From Pseudoalteromonas galatheae (GTDB lineage Bacteria; Pseudomonadota; Gammaproteobacteria; Enterobacterales; Alteromonadaceae): DNA of 64,000 nt. The position numbers were made by a program, and so were the translations under genes. Shown here piece by piece: positions 24,334 through 34,688 of the stretch (the first letter of the stretch is position 1; each line of letters starts with the position of its first letter). The stretch spans positions 806,001 through 870,000 of the forward strand of contig NZ_PNCO02000002.1 of NCBI RefSeq assembly GCF_005886105.2, given 5' to 3'. The notes beneath the pieces were generated by a model that was given only the letters and a program-made list of their open reading frames with translations, did not search any database and was not told where the DNA came from.

Positions 24334-27300
24334 TTAACGCGCTACAGCCTGCCAACGGCGAACTACCACCAACGCGAGGCTGAACCAAATCAACCATAAC
24401 GGCATACTACCACTATCACTCTTGTTAGTGATGGTATCAGTAGGCGCTTTGTTGACAGTAATATTTACCTCACCTTGCGCACTTGCTTCGCCATCTGAAA
24501 CCGTATAAGTGATGATATCGCTGCCAACAAACCCAGCATTCGATTGGTAGGTCAGACTATAGTCAGCATTAATAGCGACACTACCGTGCTGTGCTGTCGC
24601 TTCAGTGACTTGCAGGGCGTCGCCATCACCATCACTGTCGTTTGCTAGAACATTAATGGTTACAGGCTTACCGGTTGTAACTGTTGCCATGTCAGATTCT
24701 GCCAAAGGAGCTGTATTAGCAATGACAGTAACAGCTACAGTTGCGCCTGCGGTTCCACCGTTCCCGTCAGTTATTGCGTAATTTATCGTATCAATTCCGA
24801 CATAGCCTGTGTTTGGTGTGTAGTACAGGGTGTTATCTGAATTGATCTGAACCTCGCCAAAGCTGGCTGAAGCATTTGCTATGCTGAGCATATCTCCATC
24901 AGCATCAGTGTCATTCGCTAAAACGTCAATAGTAATATTAGTGTTCCACTTCATGCTAATTGCATCGTCTAGCGCTACAGGCATCTGATTATTTGAGAGC
25001 AGTACACCGACACCTCCCGGGTCCACAATACTACCGTTTGCTTCACCATCGTCATCATTAAGGCCACCATCTTCTATCTGAAGCTGCACACACCAATGTC
25101 CTTCAGTCAAACCCACAGACCAACTTTCATCTCCTGGAGGCGGACAAATACCTGGCTCACCTTCGCTACTAAACACAAGGTTGTTTGCGTCTTCCACAAA
25201 GTTAACCCAACTGCCTGATGACGCTTTAAATTTACGGTAAACGGCATCTCTTGGGATAGGTAGACGCTGTGGCATAACTAGCTGATATACTTGACCTGCT
25301 TTAGGGAGCCCATAAGCAATAAAGTCAAATAAGCCGCCGGTGATTTGCACATCATCATCGCTGCCCAGTTGTGAGTTACCCTCATCATCTGTCATGAGTA
25401 GGCCACCAGTTTCACCGCTTGCGGTAAACTCGCCTTTACGTAAACAGACCCCAGGGTTACCTTCAACTAAGAAACCATCCTGCGTAATCACTTCTTGAGG
25501 CATAACATTACACTCGGTGATCGCGTCTTGGAAATCGGGGATCCCGTCTCCGTCGTCATCGGCGTAACCCTCTTGACTATCAGGAATGAGATCGCCATCG
25601 GTATCTTCCGTATCAGACAATTGTTGTAGTGACTGGGTCACTTGGATAAATACGCTATCACTATCCTGTGCACTACTTGAGTCGGTAGCGGTATGTGTTA
25701 CTTTATAAGTACCTGGTTGTAGAGCTGAAGGGTCAAAGCTAAGTTGTAGCGAATCCTCCGTATATTGATCGGAAGTCATACCTGTAACTCTCCATGCGCT
25801 CGTCACAGTATCGTCAACATTTGGATCGGTTACCGTTGCAACGACAGATACAGTTCCTTCATCTTGGCTAACGGTTAATCGGTTTTGATCATTCTGAGTC
25901 ACCATTAGCGAGACATCTGGCGCGATATTTTGTTCGCTCACAGTAATAGTAGTTTCCCGTTTTGAACCAAGGTTAGCACCACTATTCAAGCTGACTGTGA
26001 TCGTCTCATCGCCCTCAAACTCACTATCTGCAACAGTTTGAATTGAAATATTGGCCTTTGTACCTGAGTTTATCGTTACCGAGCCACTATTCAAGTCATG
26101 ATCCACTCCAGATGTTGCGCTGCCTGTCACCGTGTAGTCGACTGTGACAGGATACTGCGGGGCAGGGCCATTTAGCAGCACTTGAATATTTACCTTGGTG
26201 CCTTCAGCAATGGTTTTGTCTTTACTCAACGACACTATTGGATTCACTCTCAGCAGCTGTTGATCTGTTCCTAAGTTACCGTTTGCATCTGTGGCTTGCC
26301 AGTAAACATTATGCTCTCCGGGTGCAAATACGGTTTTACCTTCAGTAAGGGTCACAGGTAAAGGCTCGCCACTGCTATTGAGTGCTGTCGCAATACCCAA
26401 ATTTACCTTGGTAAATAGTCCCGTCGCATTAACTTCTAAATCTGCTGGGGCGGTGACAACAGGAGGCTCGCCATTGGTTGCGCCACTTATTTCTAATAGT
26501 GCGTTTGCTTTAGCTCGACCACCTTTCCCATCACGAATGGCGTAGTTCAAAGTAACTGCACCTGCGAAGTTATTCGGAGCTGTGTACTGCAGAGCATTGC
26601 CTACTACGCTGGCGCTGCCTAAACTTGCCTTGACACCTTCGATAATGAGGGTATCACCATCAACATCGGTATCATTAGCTAACACATTCAAAGTGAACGT
26701 ATTATTGGCGCTCCCATCAAGCTGGAAGTTATCGTTATTTGCAATGGGTAAGTCATTTACAGCTGTGATAGTTAATGAAACCGTATAGCTATCACTTTGC
26801 AGCTCTCCATCGCTCACTGAATACGTGAAGCTATCGTCACCATTGAAGTCAGCTCCTGGTTGATATACCCAGCCTGTACCACTGCTGGTTAATGACCCAT
26901 TTGCTGGCTGATTACCAATTGTCAGCGTTAAGGTGTCATCTTCAGCATCTTGTAATGTCGGCAGAATAGTCAATGAAGTATCTTCTGTAACGCTGAGCGT
27001 GAGGTTTTCACCCGTTGGCGCTGTATTTTCGGCAACTACTTCAAGGCTAAATGACGGTAAACTCGCATTGTCAGTGCCGTCACTAACGCTGATTTGAATA
27101 CCGTTAGTCGTACCAATATCCGTCTCTGATGGTGTACCAGAAAGCTCACCAGTTGATACTGAGAATATTGCCCAACTTGGCTTATTAGTGACAGTAAAGC
27201 TTAGCGTGTCCTCATCTTCATCTGTTGCTGCAGGTATAAAACTATAGTTTTCTCCCACAGTGACTTTCACGCCAGGTGTACCACTGATAGTTGGCAAGCG

Positions 27301-30300
27301 ATTGATGTTGACCACGCTTAGTGTGAAGTTAAGGTTTGCGCTTTCACTACCATCACTAACACTGATTGTGATGTTATATTGCTCACCACCATCATTAAAG
27401 GTAGGAGTACCAGATAGTGTACCCGTTGTACTACTGAATGTTGACCAATCAGGCGCGTTGGTAATGCTAAAGGTAAGATTATCATTATCCTCATCGGAAG
27501 CACTTGGGGTAAAGCTATAAGTTACTCCTTCATTTACCGAAGATGCAGGTGCTCCACTGATGGTGGGAGCTCGATTCACATCGTTTACGGTGATAGAAAA
27601 TGTTAGGTTTTGAGTGGTACTACCATCACTTACCGTGATCACTATACCACTATAAATACCTGCCTGCTCGAAGTTAGGAGTTCCAGTTAGCGATCCTGTC
27701 GTTGAGCTAAATGATGCCCAGCTCGGCTTATTAGCAATAGAGAAGCTTAGGTTGTCATTATCAGGGTCACTTGCGGTTGGTATGAAATTATAAACACCAC
27801 CCTCAAGTACCGAAGTAGGCGGAGTACCACTGATAGATGGCGCCCGATTCACATTTACAACACTAATATTAAAGCTTAGCGTTTGTGTTGCGCTACCATC
27901 GCTGGCCGTTATTACAATACCGTTGTAGTCGCCAGCATCAGTAAAACTTGGCGTGCCGCTCAAGGCTCCTGTGCTGGTACTGAAGGTAGCCCAACTTGGT
28001 TTATTGGTAATACTGAAAGTAAGTGTATCTCCATCAGGATCAGAGGTGGTTGGAGTAAAGCTATAACCGCTATTTTCATTAACGCTGGTCGCTGGTGTTC
28101 CGCTAATACTTGGTGTGCGGTTCACGTTGACGACAGTAATATCAAAATTTAAGGTATCGCTGGCTGTTCCATCACTCACTGTAATAACAATACCATTGTA
28201 TGCACCTGCATCGGTATAACTAGGTGTTCCCGTTAAACTACCAGTTGAGGTGCTAAAGGTTGCCCAGCTCGGTTTATTGGTGATACTAAATGTTAAGGTG
28301 TTGTTATCTTCGTCAGTTGCGGTAGGCGTAAAACTATATGCAACATTTTCGTTGATGGTCGCCGCTGGAGTACCACTAATAACTGGTGCTTTATTTAGTT
28401 CAACAACAAAGCTAAATGTTTGATTGGTAATAGCGCTAACACCGTCTTCCAAGCCATCTTCTAGTGAAAAGACAAAACTGTCACTCGCATTTTGAGAGTC
28501 GTCGTGGGTATAAAAAAGATTACCGCTCTCAATATCAGCTTGTGTGAATGTACCATTGCTACCGAGTGCTTCCCCACTGTCTAAGCTGTCATTACTATTT
28601 GCATCTACAAAGAGACTTCCGTGACTTGGCAAGGTAGTTACTGTATACGTTAAACCTGTACCACTATCATCCACATCGCTCGCAGACAAAGCTGAACTCG
28701 TGATGTTTACTGTTGTACCACCATTTAAGGTTAAACCCGTATTCGTTGCGACAACGGGCGCATCATTGACGTTTGTAACCGTAATGGTAAAGCATTGCTC
28801 GCTGGTTTCAGTACCGTCGGAAACAATTAAACAAATATAGTGATCGCCAACATCGTCATTGCTAGGCGTACCCGTCAACGTCGTCTCTGCCGGTGATATT
28901 TTTCGAATTCGATGGTTGCCGGTATCTGCAACATAAACGATGCCATTGCTGTCTACTGCAATACCAAAGGGTTGGCTGAAGCGTGCCACACTCGCTAAAC
29001 CATCGGTGTTTCCTGATGTTCCAGCACTTCCTGCAAAAGTAGTTACTTCGCCTGCGGTCGTGATTTTTCGAATTGTATGCCCCGTTTGCTCGGATACATA
29101 AAGGTTATTAGCGCTATCTAGTGCTACATCATAAGGTTTATTAAAGCTCGCTTGCGTGCCTGTGCCATCCGCTGAACCTGCTGAACCCGTTCCGGCAAAC
29201 GTAGTCACAACACCTGCTGAGGTGACTTTACGAATAGCGTGATTATTGCGGTCAGCAATGAATAGGTCGTTATTGCTACTACTACCGCCATTATAGGGGA
29301 AGTTGAATTTTGCCGATGTGCCAGTCGCATCGGTAAACCCAGAAGAGCCTTTGCTGCCAGCAAATGTAGTTACAACACCTGCAGGGGTTATTTTACGAAC
29401 GATATGAGGGTTCGTTTCTACGACATATAAATTTCCGTTGCTGTCAATCGTGATACCCGTTGGCGCGGCAAAAGTGGCTGCTGTGCCAGTTCCGTCCATA
29501 CTGCCAGGAGAACCGCTGCCTGCAAAGGTGGTCACGACTCCTGCTGGGGTGATCTTACGGATTTTATTATTTGAGGAATCGGCAACATAAACGTTGCCAG
29601 AGGCGTCAACCGTTACGGCTTTGGGAAAGTTAAATGAAGCAGCACTACCAGTGCCTTCATCAGAACCTGCGGTCCCAGAGCCCGCTAGAGTAGTTACAAC
29701 GCCCTCAGGTGTAATTTTACGGATCACATGGTTACTGTAATCGGCGACATAGACATTGTTATTACTGTCAGTTGCAACATCATAAGGTGATTTGAATGAG
29801 GCGGCAGTCCCGGTTCCATCGATATAACCGGAGCTTTGACCTGCAAATGTAGACACCGTTGCTTCTGTGCTGGTGTTCAAGCTTAGCCAACTTGGAAGCG
29901 GAGTACTAGCTGAGACAGAAACGGTGACGGCATCTTTGTCAGGGTCGCTGGTTGTGACTGAATACTTGTATACTGAGTCCTCAGTTGAAGCAGTGACCGC
30001 AGTGGAAGTAAACGTAGGCTTATCGTTAACAGCCGTGACGTTCACGGTACTGGTCGCGGCATCACCATCAACGGTACCATCATTCGGTGTAACCGTGAGC
30101 GTCATTGCCGTTGTGTTGTCTGTTGCAGTAGTAATGTTGAGTTTAGTCGTTACATCGAGGTAGCTATTAAGCGCAGTCGTTGACCCACTTAATGTCATAC
30201 TTGATGTTCCGCTTCCCGCCACTGTGACGCTACTCACTGTTCCATTGCCGTCGGTGCTTGCGATGGTGCCGCTGTCCAGTGCCAAGGTAACCGTTAAGTT

Positions 30301-31476
30301 GTCATCTTCGTTATCAGCTAAAACGACTGCAGATAGATCAACTGTTGTTGCGACATCTTCTGTCACCGTAAAGCTTGCTGGTAAGTTACTAATTGTAGGT
30401 GCGGTATTGGAGATATTGGCATCTAAATAGGCTGATTCATGCCATGCGACACATATTAAATTTAGTGCGTTGTTACAGGGAACACTGCCTATTAGGGTAT
30501 ACCAACTGCCATTTTGGTTGGCAACACCTTTGACGGTATTCGAAGGTGAGGTTCCGCCCGAACAGTTGTTTGCGGCATTAAATGTCCCTCCTGAATCAGA
30601 GAAACTCCAAAAATACTTAACGTTGCCCGAATTTTCTAACATGTCGGATGCGTTACTGTTGAGGGCGCTGAGTGTACCGTTGACAAAGTCATCCCAATTG
30701 GTGTCAGCAAGCTTAGTGCCTCCGCTATTATAAACATTGACACTGGGTAGACTGTAATTCGTGTCAAGACTGGCTATATCATCGGATGCAGAGAATGAAA
30801 TTACTGCACGGGCTCTAACCGGGCCATTACTCACTGCTGTTGAAGCAGAACTATCAATAATATTGTTTAGGCGGTTGTGCTTGCGTAGAAATTTACTTTT
30901 GCATAAAGCATCTGCTGTAGTTCTTGCTTCTGCAGCAGTTGTTCCAAAATAACCATTGCCCAGCTCACTAGTTTGATCTGCGTAGTCATATACAATGAGC
31001 TTATCAGAGGCTGGGAGTTCAGTGCCGTTACTAACGTAGTAGGCTTCGAACACTTCAGGTCGTATCGAGTTGCTCGACGGCAATAAAGCAACGACACCGT
31101 TGTAGCTGGCAAGGTCACCTCCAGAGAGCGTAACATGGTAAATTGAGCTGTTACCTGAGTCGACGGTGATTTGGGTGATTGATGCAGTTGTTTTACTACC
31201 TGTATCAATAGTTGTGTCGTTATTGGTGTCTTTCTCATCGCCTAGAATCGTAAAGTCACTGGCAGTTGGCGCAACGGAATGTGCGTTAACAAACGTGACT
31301 TTAAAAACTAATTCATCAGCATTTGTTGTTTCGTCAGTTGGTGTGAGCCTTTCGACTTTTTGCCAATTTTCGAGTGCAAATGCGGATGAGGTTAAGGCGA
31401 AAAATATACTGCCAGCTATGCAGCTGTTAGAGACAATCTTACGAACACGGCTTAACAGTGAGCGCTGTGTAATCAT
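24334..31476 (-). CDS. Giant multidomain surface protein with NHL propeller, Ig/cadherin repeats and GlyGly-CTERM-like tail
   Basis: The 2380-residue protein has a signal peptide (to about residue 35) and a DUF1554-like segment (about 182-345, with paired Cys). An NHL region follows (about 540-862) of six repeats such as NVYVADYSNHVIRKITPEGV. Then come five Ig-like He_PIG repeats of about 90 residues each opening with N-x-x-P-x-I-S-G, cadherin-like repeats, an HYR-like module, a Calx-beta domain (about 1745-1850), a thrombospondin type-3 calcium motif (DTDGDLIPDSQEG near 1950), a choice-of-anchor U domain (about 1995-2158) and two more cadherin-like repeats. The end is a hydrophobic helix followed by Arg, as in GlyGly-CTERM signals but with GS in place of GG. 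A cell-surface or secreted adhesin role is likely. Confidence 0.85.
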   Translation of the reverse strand: MITQRSLLSRVRKIVSNSCIAGSIFFALTSSAFALENWQKVERLTPTDETTNADELVFKVTFVNAHSVAPTASDFTILGDEKDTNNDTTIDTGSKTTASITQITVDSGNSSIYHVTLSGGDLASYNGVVALLPSSNSIRPEVFEAYYVSNGTELPASDKLIVYDYADQTSELGNGYFGTTAAEARTTADALCKSKFLRKHNRLNNIIDSSASTAVSNGPVRARAVISFSASDDIASLDTNYSLPSVNVYNSGGTKLADTNWDDFVNGTLSALNSNASDMLENSGNVKYFWSFSDSGGTFNAANNCSGGTSPSNTVKGVANQNGSWYTLIGSVPCNNALNLICVAWHESAYLDANISNTAPTISNLPASFTVTEDVATTVDLSAVVLADNEDDNLTVTLALDSGTIASTDGNGTVSSVTVAGSGTSSMTLSGSTTALNSYLDVTTKLNITTATDNTTAMTLTVTPNDGTVDGDAATSTVNVTAVNDKPTFTSTAVTASTEDSVYKYSVTTSDPDKDAVTVSVSASTPLPSWLSLNTSTEATVSTFAGQSSGYIDGTGTAASFKSPYDVATDSNNNVYVADYSNHVIRKITPEGVVTTLAGSGTAGSDEGTGSAASFNFPKAVTVDASGNVYVADSSNNKIRKITPAGVVTTFAGSGSPGSMDGTGTAATFAAPTGITIDSNGNLYVVETNPHIVRKITPAGVVTTFAGSKGSSGFTDATGTSAKFNFPYNGGSSSNNDLFIADRNNHAIRKVTSAGVVTTFAGTGSAGSADGTGTQASFNKPYDVALDSANNLYVSEQTGHTIRKITTAGEVTTFAGSAGTSGNTDGLASVARFSQPFGIAVDSNGIVYVADTGNHRIRKISPAETTLTGTPSNDDVGDHYICLIVSDGTETSEQCFTITVTNVNDAPVVATNTGLTLNGGTTVNITSSALSASDVDDSGTGLTYTVTTLPSHGSLFVDANSNDSLDSGEALGSNGTFTQADIESGNLFYTHDDSQNASDSFVFSLEDGLEDGVSAITNQTFSFVVELNKAPVISGTPAATINENVAYSFTPTATDEDNNTLTFSITNKPSWATFSTSTGSLTGTPSYTDAGAYNGIVITVSDGTASDTLNFDITVVNVNRTPSISGTPATSVNENSGYSFTPTTSDPDGDTLTFSITNKPSWATFSTSTGALSGTPSFTDAGDYNGIVITASDGSATQTLSFNISVVNVNRAPSISGTPPTSVLEGGVYNFIPTASDPDNDNLSFSIANKPSWASFSSTTGSLTGTPNFEQAGIYSGIVITVSDGSTTQNLTFSITVNDVNRAPTISGAPASSVNEGVTYSFTPSASDEDNDNLTFSITNAPDWSTFSSTTGTLSGTPTFNDGGEQYNITISVSDGSESANLNFTLSVVNINRLPTISGTPGVKVTVGENYSFIPAATDEDEDTLSFTVTNKPSWAIFSVSTGELSGTPSETDIGTTNGIQISVSDGTDNASLPSFSLEVVAENTAPTGENLTLSVTEDTSLTILPTLQDAEDDTLTLTIGNQPANGSLTSSGTGWVYQPGADFNGDDSFTYSVSDGELQSDSYTVSLTITAVNDLPIANNDNFQLDGSANNTFTLNVLANDTDVDGDTLIIEGVKASLGSASVVGNALQYTAPNNFAGAVTLNYAIRDGKGGRAKANALLEISGATNGEPPVVTAPADLEVNATGLFTKVNLGIATALNSSGEPLPVTLTEGKTVFAPGEHNVYWQATDANGNLGTDQQLLRVNPIVSLSKDKTIAEGTKVNIQVLLNGPAPQYPVTVDYTVTGSATSGVDHDLNSGSVTINSGTKANISIQTVADSEFEGDETITVSLNSGANLGSKRETTITVSEQNIAPDVSLMVTQNDQNRLTVSQDEGTVSVVATVTDPNVDDTVTSAWRVTGMTSDQYTEDSLQLSFDPSALQPGTYKVTHTATDSSSAQDSDSVFIQVTQSLQQLSDTEDTDGDLIPDSQEGYADDDGDGIPDFQDAITECNVMPQEVITQDGFLVEGNPGVCLRKGEFTASGETGGLLMTDDEGNSQLGSDDDVQITGGLFDFIAYGLPKAGQVYQLVMPQRLPIPRDAVYRKFKASSGSWVNFVEDANNLVFSSEGEPGICPPPGDESWSVGLTEGHWCVQLQIEDGGLNDDDGEANGSIVDPGGVGVLLSNNQMPVALDDAISMKWNTNITIDVLANDTDADGDMLSIANASASFGEVQINSDNTLYYTPNTGYVGIDTINYAITDGNGGTAGATVAVTVIANTAPLAESDMATVTTGKPVTINVLANDSDGDGDALQVTEATAQHGSVAINADYSLTYQSNAGFVGSDIITYTVSDGEASAQGEVNITVNKAPTDTITNKSDSGSMPLWLIWFSLALVVVRRWQAVAR

Positions 31477-31980
31477 AATGACCCCTGAGTGGTTCAGTTA
31501 CTAGGTTGATAATATTTATAGAACTGCTTCGGATGACAACTTTGTGGTTTTTTTATACAAAGATGTCATTTGAGTGTAGTTGATGTTTTGCAGCTTGGAA
31601 TGACTCTCATAAAAAATTCGTAACCTAAAACAGAAACTTAGGGAAATTTTAATTCTTATTGTTGCGATATTTTTAAGTTTTTAATTTAAAAATAAGAAAA
31701 AACGATGAATTAATGTTGTTTTTTTAGATCTTAATTGCGTGTTTAAGTAATAGTTTAATAAATATTAATTTGTTAATTGCAATTTAATTGTTGTCGCACA
31801 TGGTGTGCATGGCTTCAGTTGCTTGAGATGCTCATTCACTGCTGAAATTTAAATACTACTCGGTGTTTATGCTGACTCTTAGCACAGCTACTTGTTAGTA
31901 AAACCAATGCATACGTATTCAATAGATTGTTTAGCTAGGAATTCTATATTGTTAATCTTGTGTGAATAAGAGGCGCAATA
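31477..31980. other. Divergent promoter region, AT-rich
   Basis: These 504 bases separate the divergent surface-protein and amylase genes and contain no gene. A 13-bp palindrome, GCACA-TGG-TGTGC, stands at 31796-31808 in an AT-rich background, about 173 bases before the amylase start; it could be an operator. No convincing CRP consensus is seen. Confidence 0.4.
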
Positions 31981-33981
31981 ATGAAAAATATAAAACTAAA
32001 CCAAATTGCAGCGGGAGTGTTGTTAGTATCCAGTTGCGTTACACCTGCACATGCCGTTGACGGCGACTCAACAACATTCGTTCATTTATTCGAATGGTCT
32101 TGGGCTGATGTTGCTACGGAGTGTGAAACGTTTTTGGGGCCAAATGGCTACGCTGCAGTGCAAGTATCACCACCCAATGAGCATATTACAGGGGATCAAT
32201 GGTGGACTCGTTATCAGCCAGTCAGTTATGAGATTGCGAGTCGTAGTGGTAGTCGAGCCGAATTTGCCGATATGGTCGCGAGATGTAAATCTGCCGGAGT
32301 AGATATCTATGTTGATGCCGTTATAAACCACATGGCCCATGGCAACGGCACCGGAGTTGCAGGTAACACCTTTGGCAACAAACAATATTCTGTCTATAGT
32401 CCACAAGATTTTCATGAGACCTGCGCAATAAACCCTGAAGACTACGGTAATAATGCATGGCGAGTGCAGCACTGTGAACTCGTAGGGCTTCATGATTTAG
32501 ACACCGATGCGAGCTACGTACAAAATACCCTCGCGGGCTTTTTGAGCGATTTACAATCTCTGGGCGTGGCGGGGTTTAGGCTGGATGCAAGCAAGCACAT
32601 GCCTGCAAGTGATATTGGCGATGTGTTGGCCAAGCTGAATCAACCAGCGGTCGTTTTCCAAGAGGTGATTGATCAAGGAGGTGAGGCGGTTTCTGCTTCT
32701 GAATATCATCAAAATGGCTTAGTCACCGAGTTTAAGTACAGCATTAAACTGAGCGAGACATTTAAACAAGGCAAACTGGCTTGGTTAAAAAGCTTTGGCG
32801 AAGCTTGGGGCATGATGCCAAGTTATAAAGCCGTAGTATTTACAGACAACCATGATAACCAGCGTGGGCATGGTGGTGCGGGATCTATCGTTACCTTTCA
32901 TGATGGTAAACTATACGATTTAGCGAATGTATTCATGCTGGCGTATCCTTATGGTTATCCTAAAGTGATGTCTAGTTATGAATTTAATGGTGACACTGAT
33001 GCTGGTGGCCCTTCGGTGCCTGTTCATCAAAATGGTAACCTCAATTGTACTAGTCAATTATGGCAGTGTGAGCATCGTCGCCCAATGATTGCAGGTGCAA
33101 TGCAGTTTAGAAATCATACTAATGGCAATTGGACTGTGGCAAATTGGTGGGACAACGGTAATAACCAAATTGCTTTTTCTCGCGGTAATTTAGGCTTTGT
33201 CGCCATTAACCGGGAATCTTCTAGTATGGTTCAAAGCCTGCAAACAGGGCTCCCTGCCGGAACCTATTGTGATGTGCTAAGTGGAGGTATCGGTCAAGAA
33301 AACTGCGCAGGTAAAAGCATCGAAGTTGATACCAACGGTTACGCACAAATTAATTTAGCAGCTATGGATGCCGTAGCCATTCATCATCAAAGTAAGTTGA
33401 CAACCCCACCGCAGACTGGTGATTGGCAACGCACATTAGTTTTTATTAAAGCTGAAACTCAATCGGGTCAGGATATGTTCGTTCGAGGTGGTCTTGATCA
33501 TGCCGCAGCATTGCAGAGAGGGATTGATTGCGGCGCCGATCCTACTCTTTGCTCTTTACCTATCAAGCATTTGAACATGCGAAACATGACAACTTCGGCT
33601 TGGAAAGTGGCTGATAACAGATTGGATTGGCTAGGGGCTGAAACTAGGCAGTCTAGTGGTGCCCAAGGGAGTCCGCTGGATTGGACAACCAATATTTGGC
33701 CTGCTAACTGGGGCGCGGAAAAACGTTACGACAGCGAGGGTTTTGGCGTCATGTCACTCAACCAATGGGGAGCACATTACTGGTTGCTGGAAGTAGAAAT
33801 GGATTGTAGCAAAGCATTCAACGGTTGGTTTGAAGTAAAAGCATTCGTTAAAAATGGTCAAGGTTGGGAGGGGGATATTAACCAACAAGGCACACCATAT
33901 GCGAGCAATAATCATTTTGCTCAATGCGGAAAGTTGAATGTGTTTGAGTTTGGCACAAACTCTGTTCTCATTTTACCCTAA
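31981..33981 (+). CDS. amy: Secreted alpha-amylase, AHA-like (GH13), chloride-dependent type
   Basis: The 666-residue precursor hydrolyses internal alpha-1,4 bonds of starch. It closely resembles the Pseudoalteromonas haloplanktis enzyme AHA as I remember it, with a constant offset of 28 residues: nucleophile D202 in GFRLDASKH, acid/base E228 in FQEVID and D292 in TDNHDNQ correspond to D174, E200 and D264. The chloride ligands R200, N290 and K328 match R172, N262 and K300, so activity should depend on chloride. A signal peptide covers the first 25 or so residues. Residues 475-666 are the C-terminal extension that in AHA helps outer-membrane passage and is removed. It is divergent from the giant surface protein. 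The ribosome site is weak. Confidence 0.93.
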   Translation: MKNIKLNQIAAGVLLVSSCVTPAHAVDGDSTTFVHLFEWSWADVATECETFLGPNGYAAVQVSPPNEHITGDQWWTRYQPVSYEIASRSGSRAEFADMVARCKSAGVDIYVDAVINHMAHGNGTGVAGNTFGNKQYSVYSPQDFHETCAINPEDYGNNAWRVQHCELVGLHDLDTDASYVQNTLAGFLSDLQSLGVAGFRLDASKHMPASDIGDVLAKLNQPAVVFQEVIDQGGEAVSASEYHQNGLVTEFKYSIKLSETFKQGKLAWLKSFGEAWGMMPSYKAVVFTDNHDNQRGHGGAGSIVTFHDGKLYDLANVFMLAYPYGYPKVMSSYEFNGDTDAGGPSVPVHQNGNLNCTSQLWQCEHRRPMIAGAMQFRNHTNGNWTVANWWDNGNNQIAFSRGNLGFVAINRESSSMVQSLQTGLPAGTYCDVLSGGIGQENCAGKSIEVDTNGYAQINLAAMDAVAIHHQSKLTTPPQTGDWQRTLVFIKAETQSGQDMFVRGGLDHAAALQRGIDCGADPTLCSLPIKHLNMRNMTTSAWKVADNRLDWLGAETRQSSGAQGSPLDWTTNIWPANWGAEKRYDSEGFGVMSLNQWGAHYWLLEVEMDCSKAFNGWFEVKAFVKNGQGWEGDINQQGTPYASNNHFAQCGKLNVFEFGTNSVLILP

Positions 33982-34547
33982 TGTTTTTAAAAAATGCTCG
34001 CTTATCATCTAGGAGAAAAGGGCTAAATCAGCTTAATTGCGTTTAGGTTTTCGTATATGTGTAGCGAGCTAGAGTTCCAAGGTCGTGATCTGTTGATATC
34101 GTAGAGTGCCTAAACTAACTCACCTACACGGCCTCAATTAAGTGGTACAGTATCGCGTTATCCTCTTCCTTGTTTGTGGTGGATCTAAATATTCAGTTTT
34201 TGCGGTTGATGACGAACGGCTTGATAGCGCGAGCTGAGCAGTTGCTATTATGTTTCACTTTTTGTCGTCGAGTTCGCGGAACGAGTTTCATCATTGCCTT
34301 AGTGTGTGATCAATGACCTCACCCATTTCGATTTTAGTACTACCTTTTGCGCTGATTTATTTAACCGAGTTTTAAACTGCGACGATAATGTTGTGCTTCA
34401 GTGCCCAATCAATTTTATATACTTAAACTCGGCCTATTAGATATGAAAGGGCTATCCATCAATAATGATAAATACAAAACTTTACGAGGTTAAATTATGT
34501 CCAGTTTAAACTGTTTTTTAACAAGTAAAACATTGAAAAACAATAAC
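33982..34547. other. Long non-coding stretch with no recognised feature
   Basis: No open frame of interest lies in these 566 bases. Short coding-like runs on both strands are broken by stops, which may mean a decayed gene, but I cannot match them to any family. No terminator-like hairpin follows the amylase gene closely. Confidence 0.4.
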
Positions 34548-34561
34548 TTGATTTAGATCAT
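34548..34561 (+). promoter_or_regulatory. FNR-like half-palindrome
   Basis: TTGATTTAGATCAT matches the FNR consensus TTGAT-N4-ATCAA at 9 of 10 fixed positions. Its centre is about 62 bases upstream of the start site predicted from the promoter at 34582-34610, a usual class I activator position. One site alone is weak evidence. Confidence 0.3.
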
Positions 34562-34581
34562 TAAACGGAGTTATAAAACAA

Positions 34582-34613
34582 TTGTCAGCGCTGTCATTGA
34601 TAACTATTATCAA
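34582..34613 (+). promoter_or_regulatory. Sigma-70 promoter overlapped by a Fur box
   Basis: TTGTCA (34582-34587) and TATTAT (34605-34610) are spaced by 17 bases. The -10 box lies inside TGATAAC-T-ATTATCA (34598-34612), which matches the 7-1-7 Fur consensus at 14 of 15 positions. Binding of iron-loaded Fur here would block the promoter of the gene at 34689. Confidence 0.65.
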
Positions 34614-34688
34614 CTTGCTGTTTGCGAATGGGCCCAATTACATATCAGCAACTAGGCTTTCTATAAGATTAAATAAGGAAAATTTATA

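Noticed and set aside
31796..31808. Palindrome as a CRP site for the amylase
   Set aside because: GCACA-TGG-TGTGC does not match TGTGA-N6-TCACA and has the wrong spacing.
33982..34547. Possible decayed transposase in the gap after the amylase gene
   Set aside because: Broken frames on both strands resemble no transposase family I can name, and no terminal inverted repeats were found.
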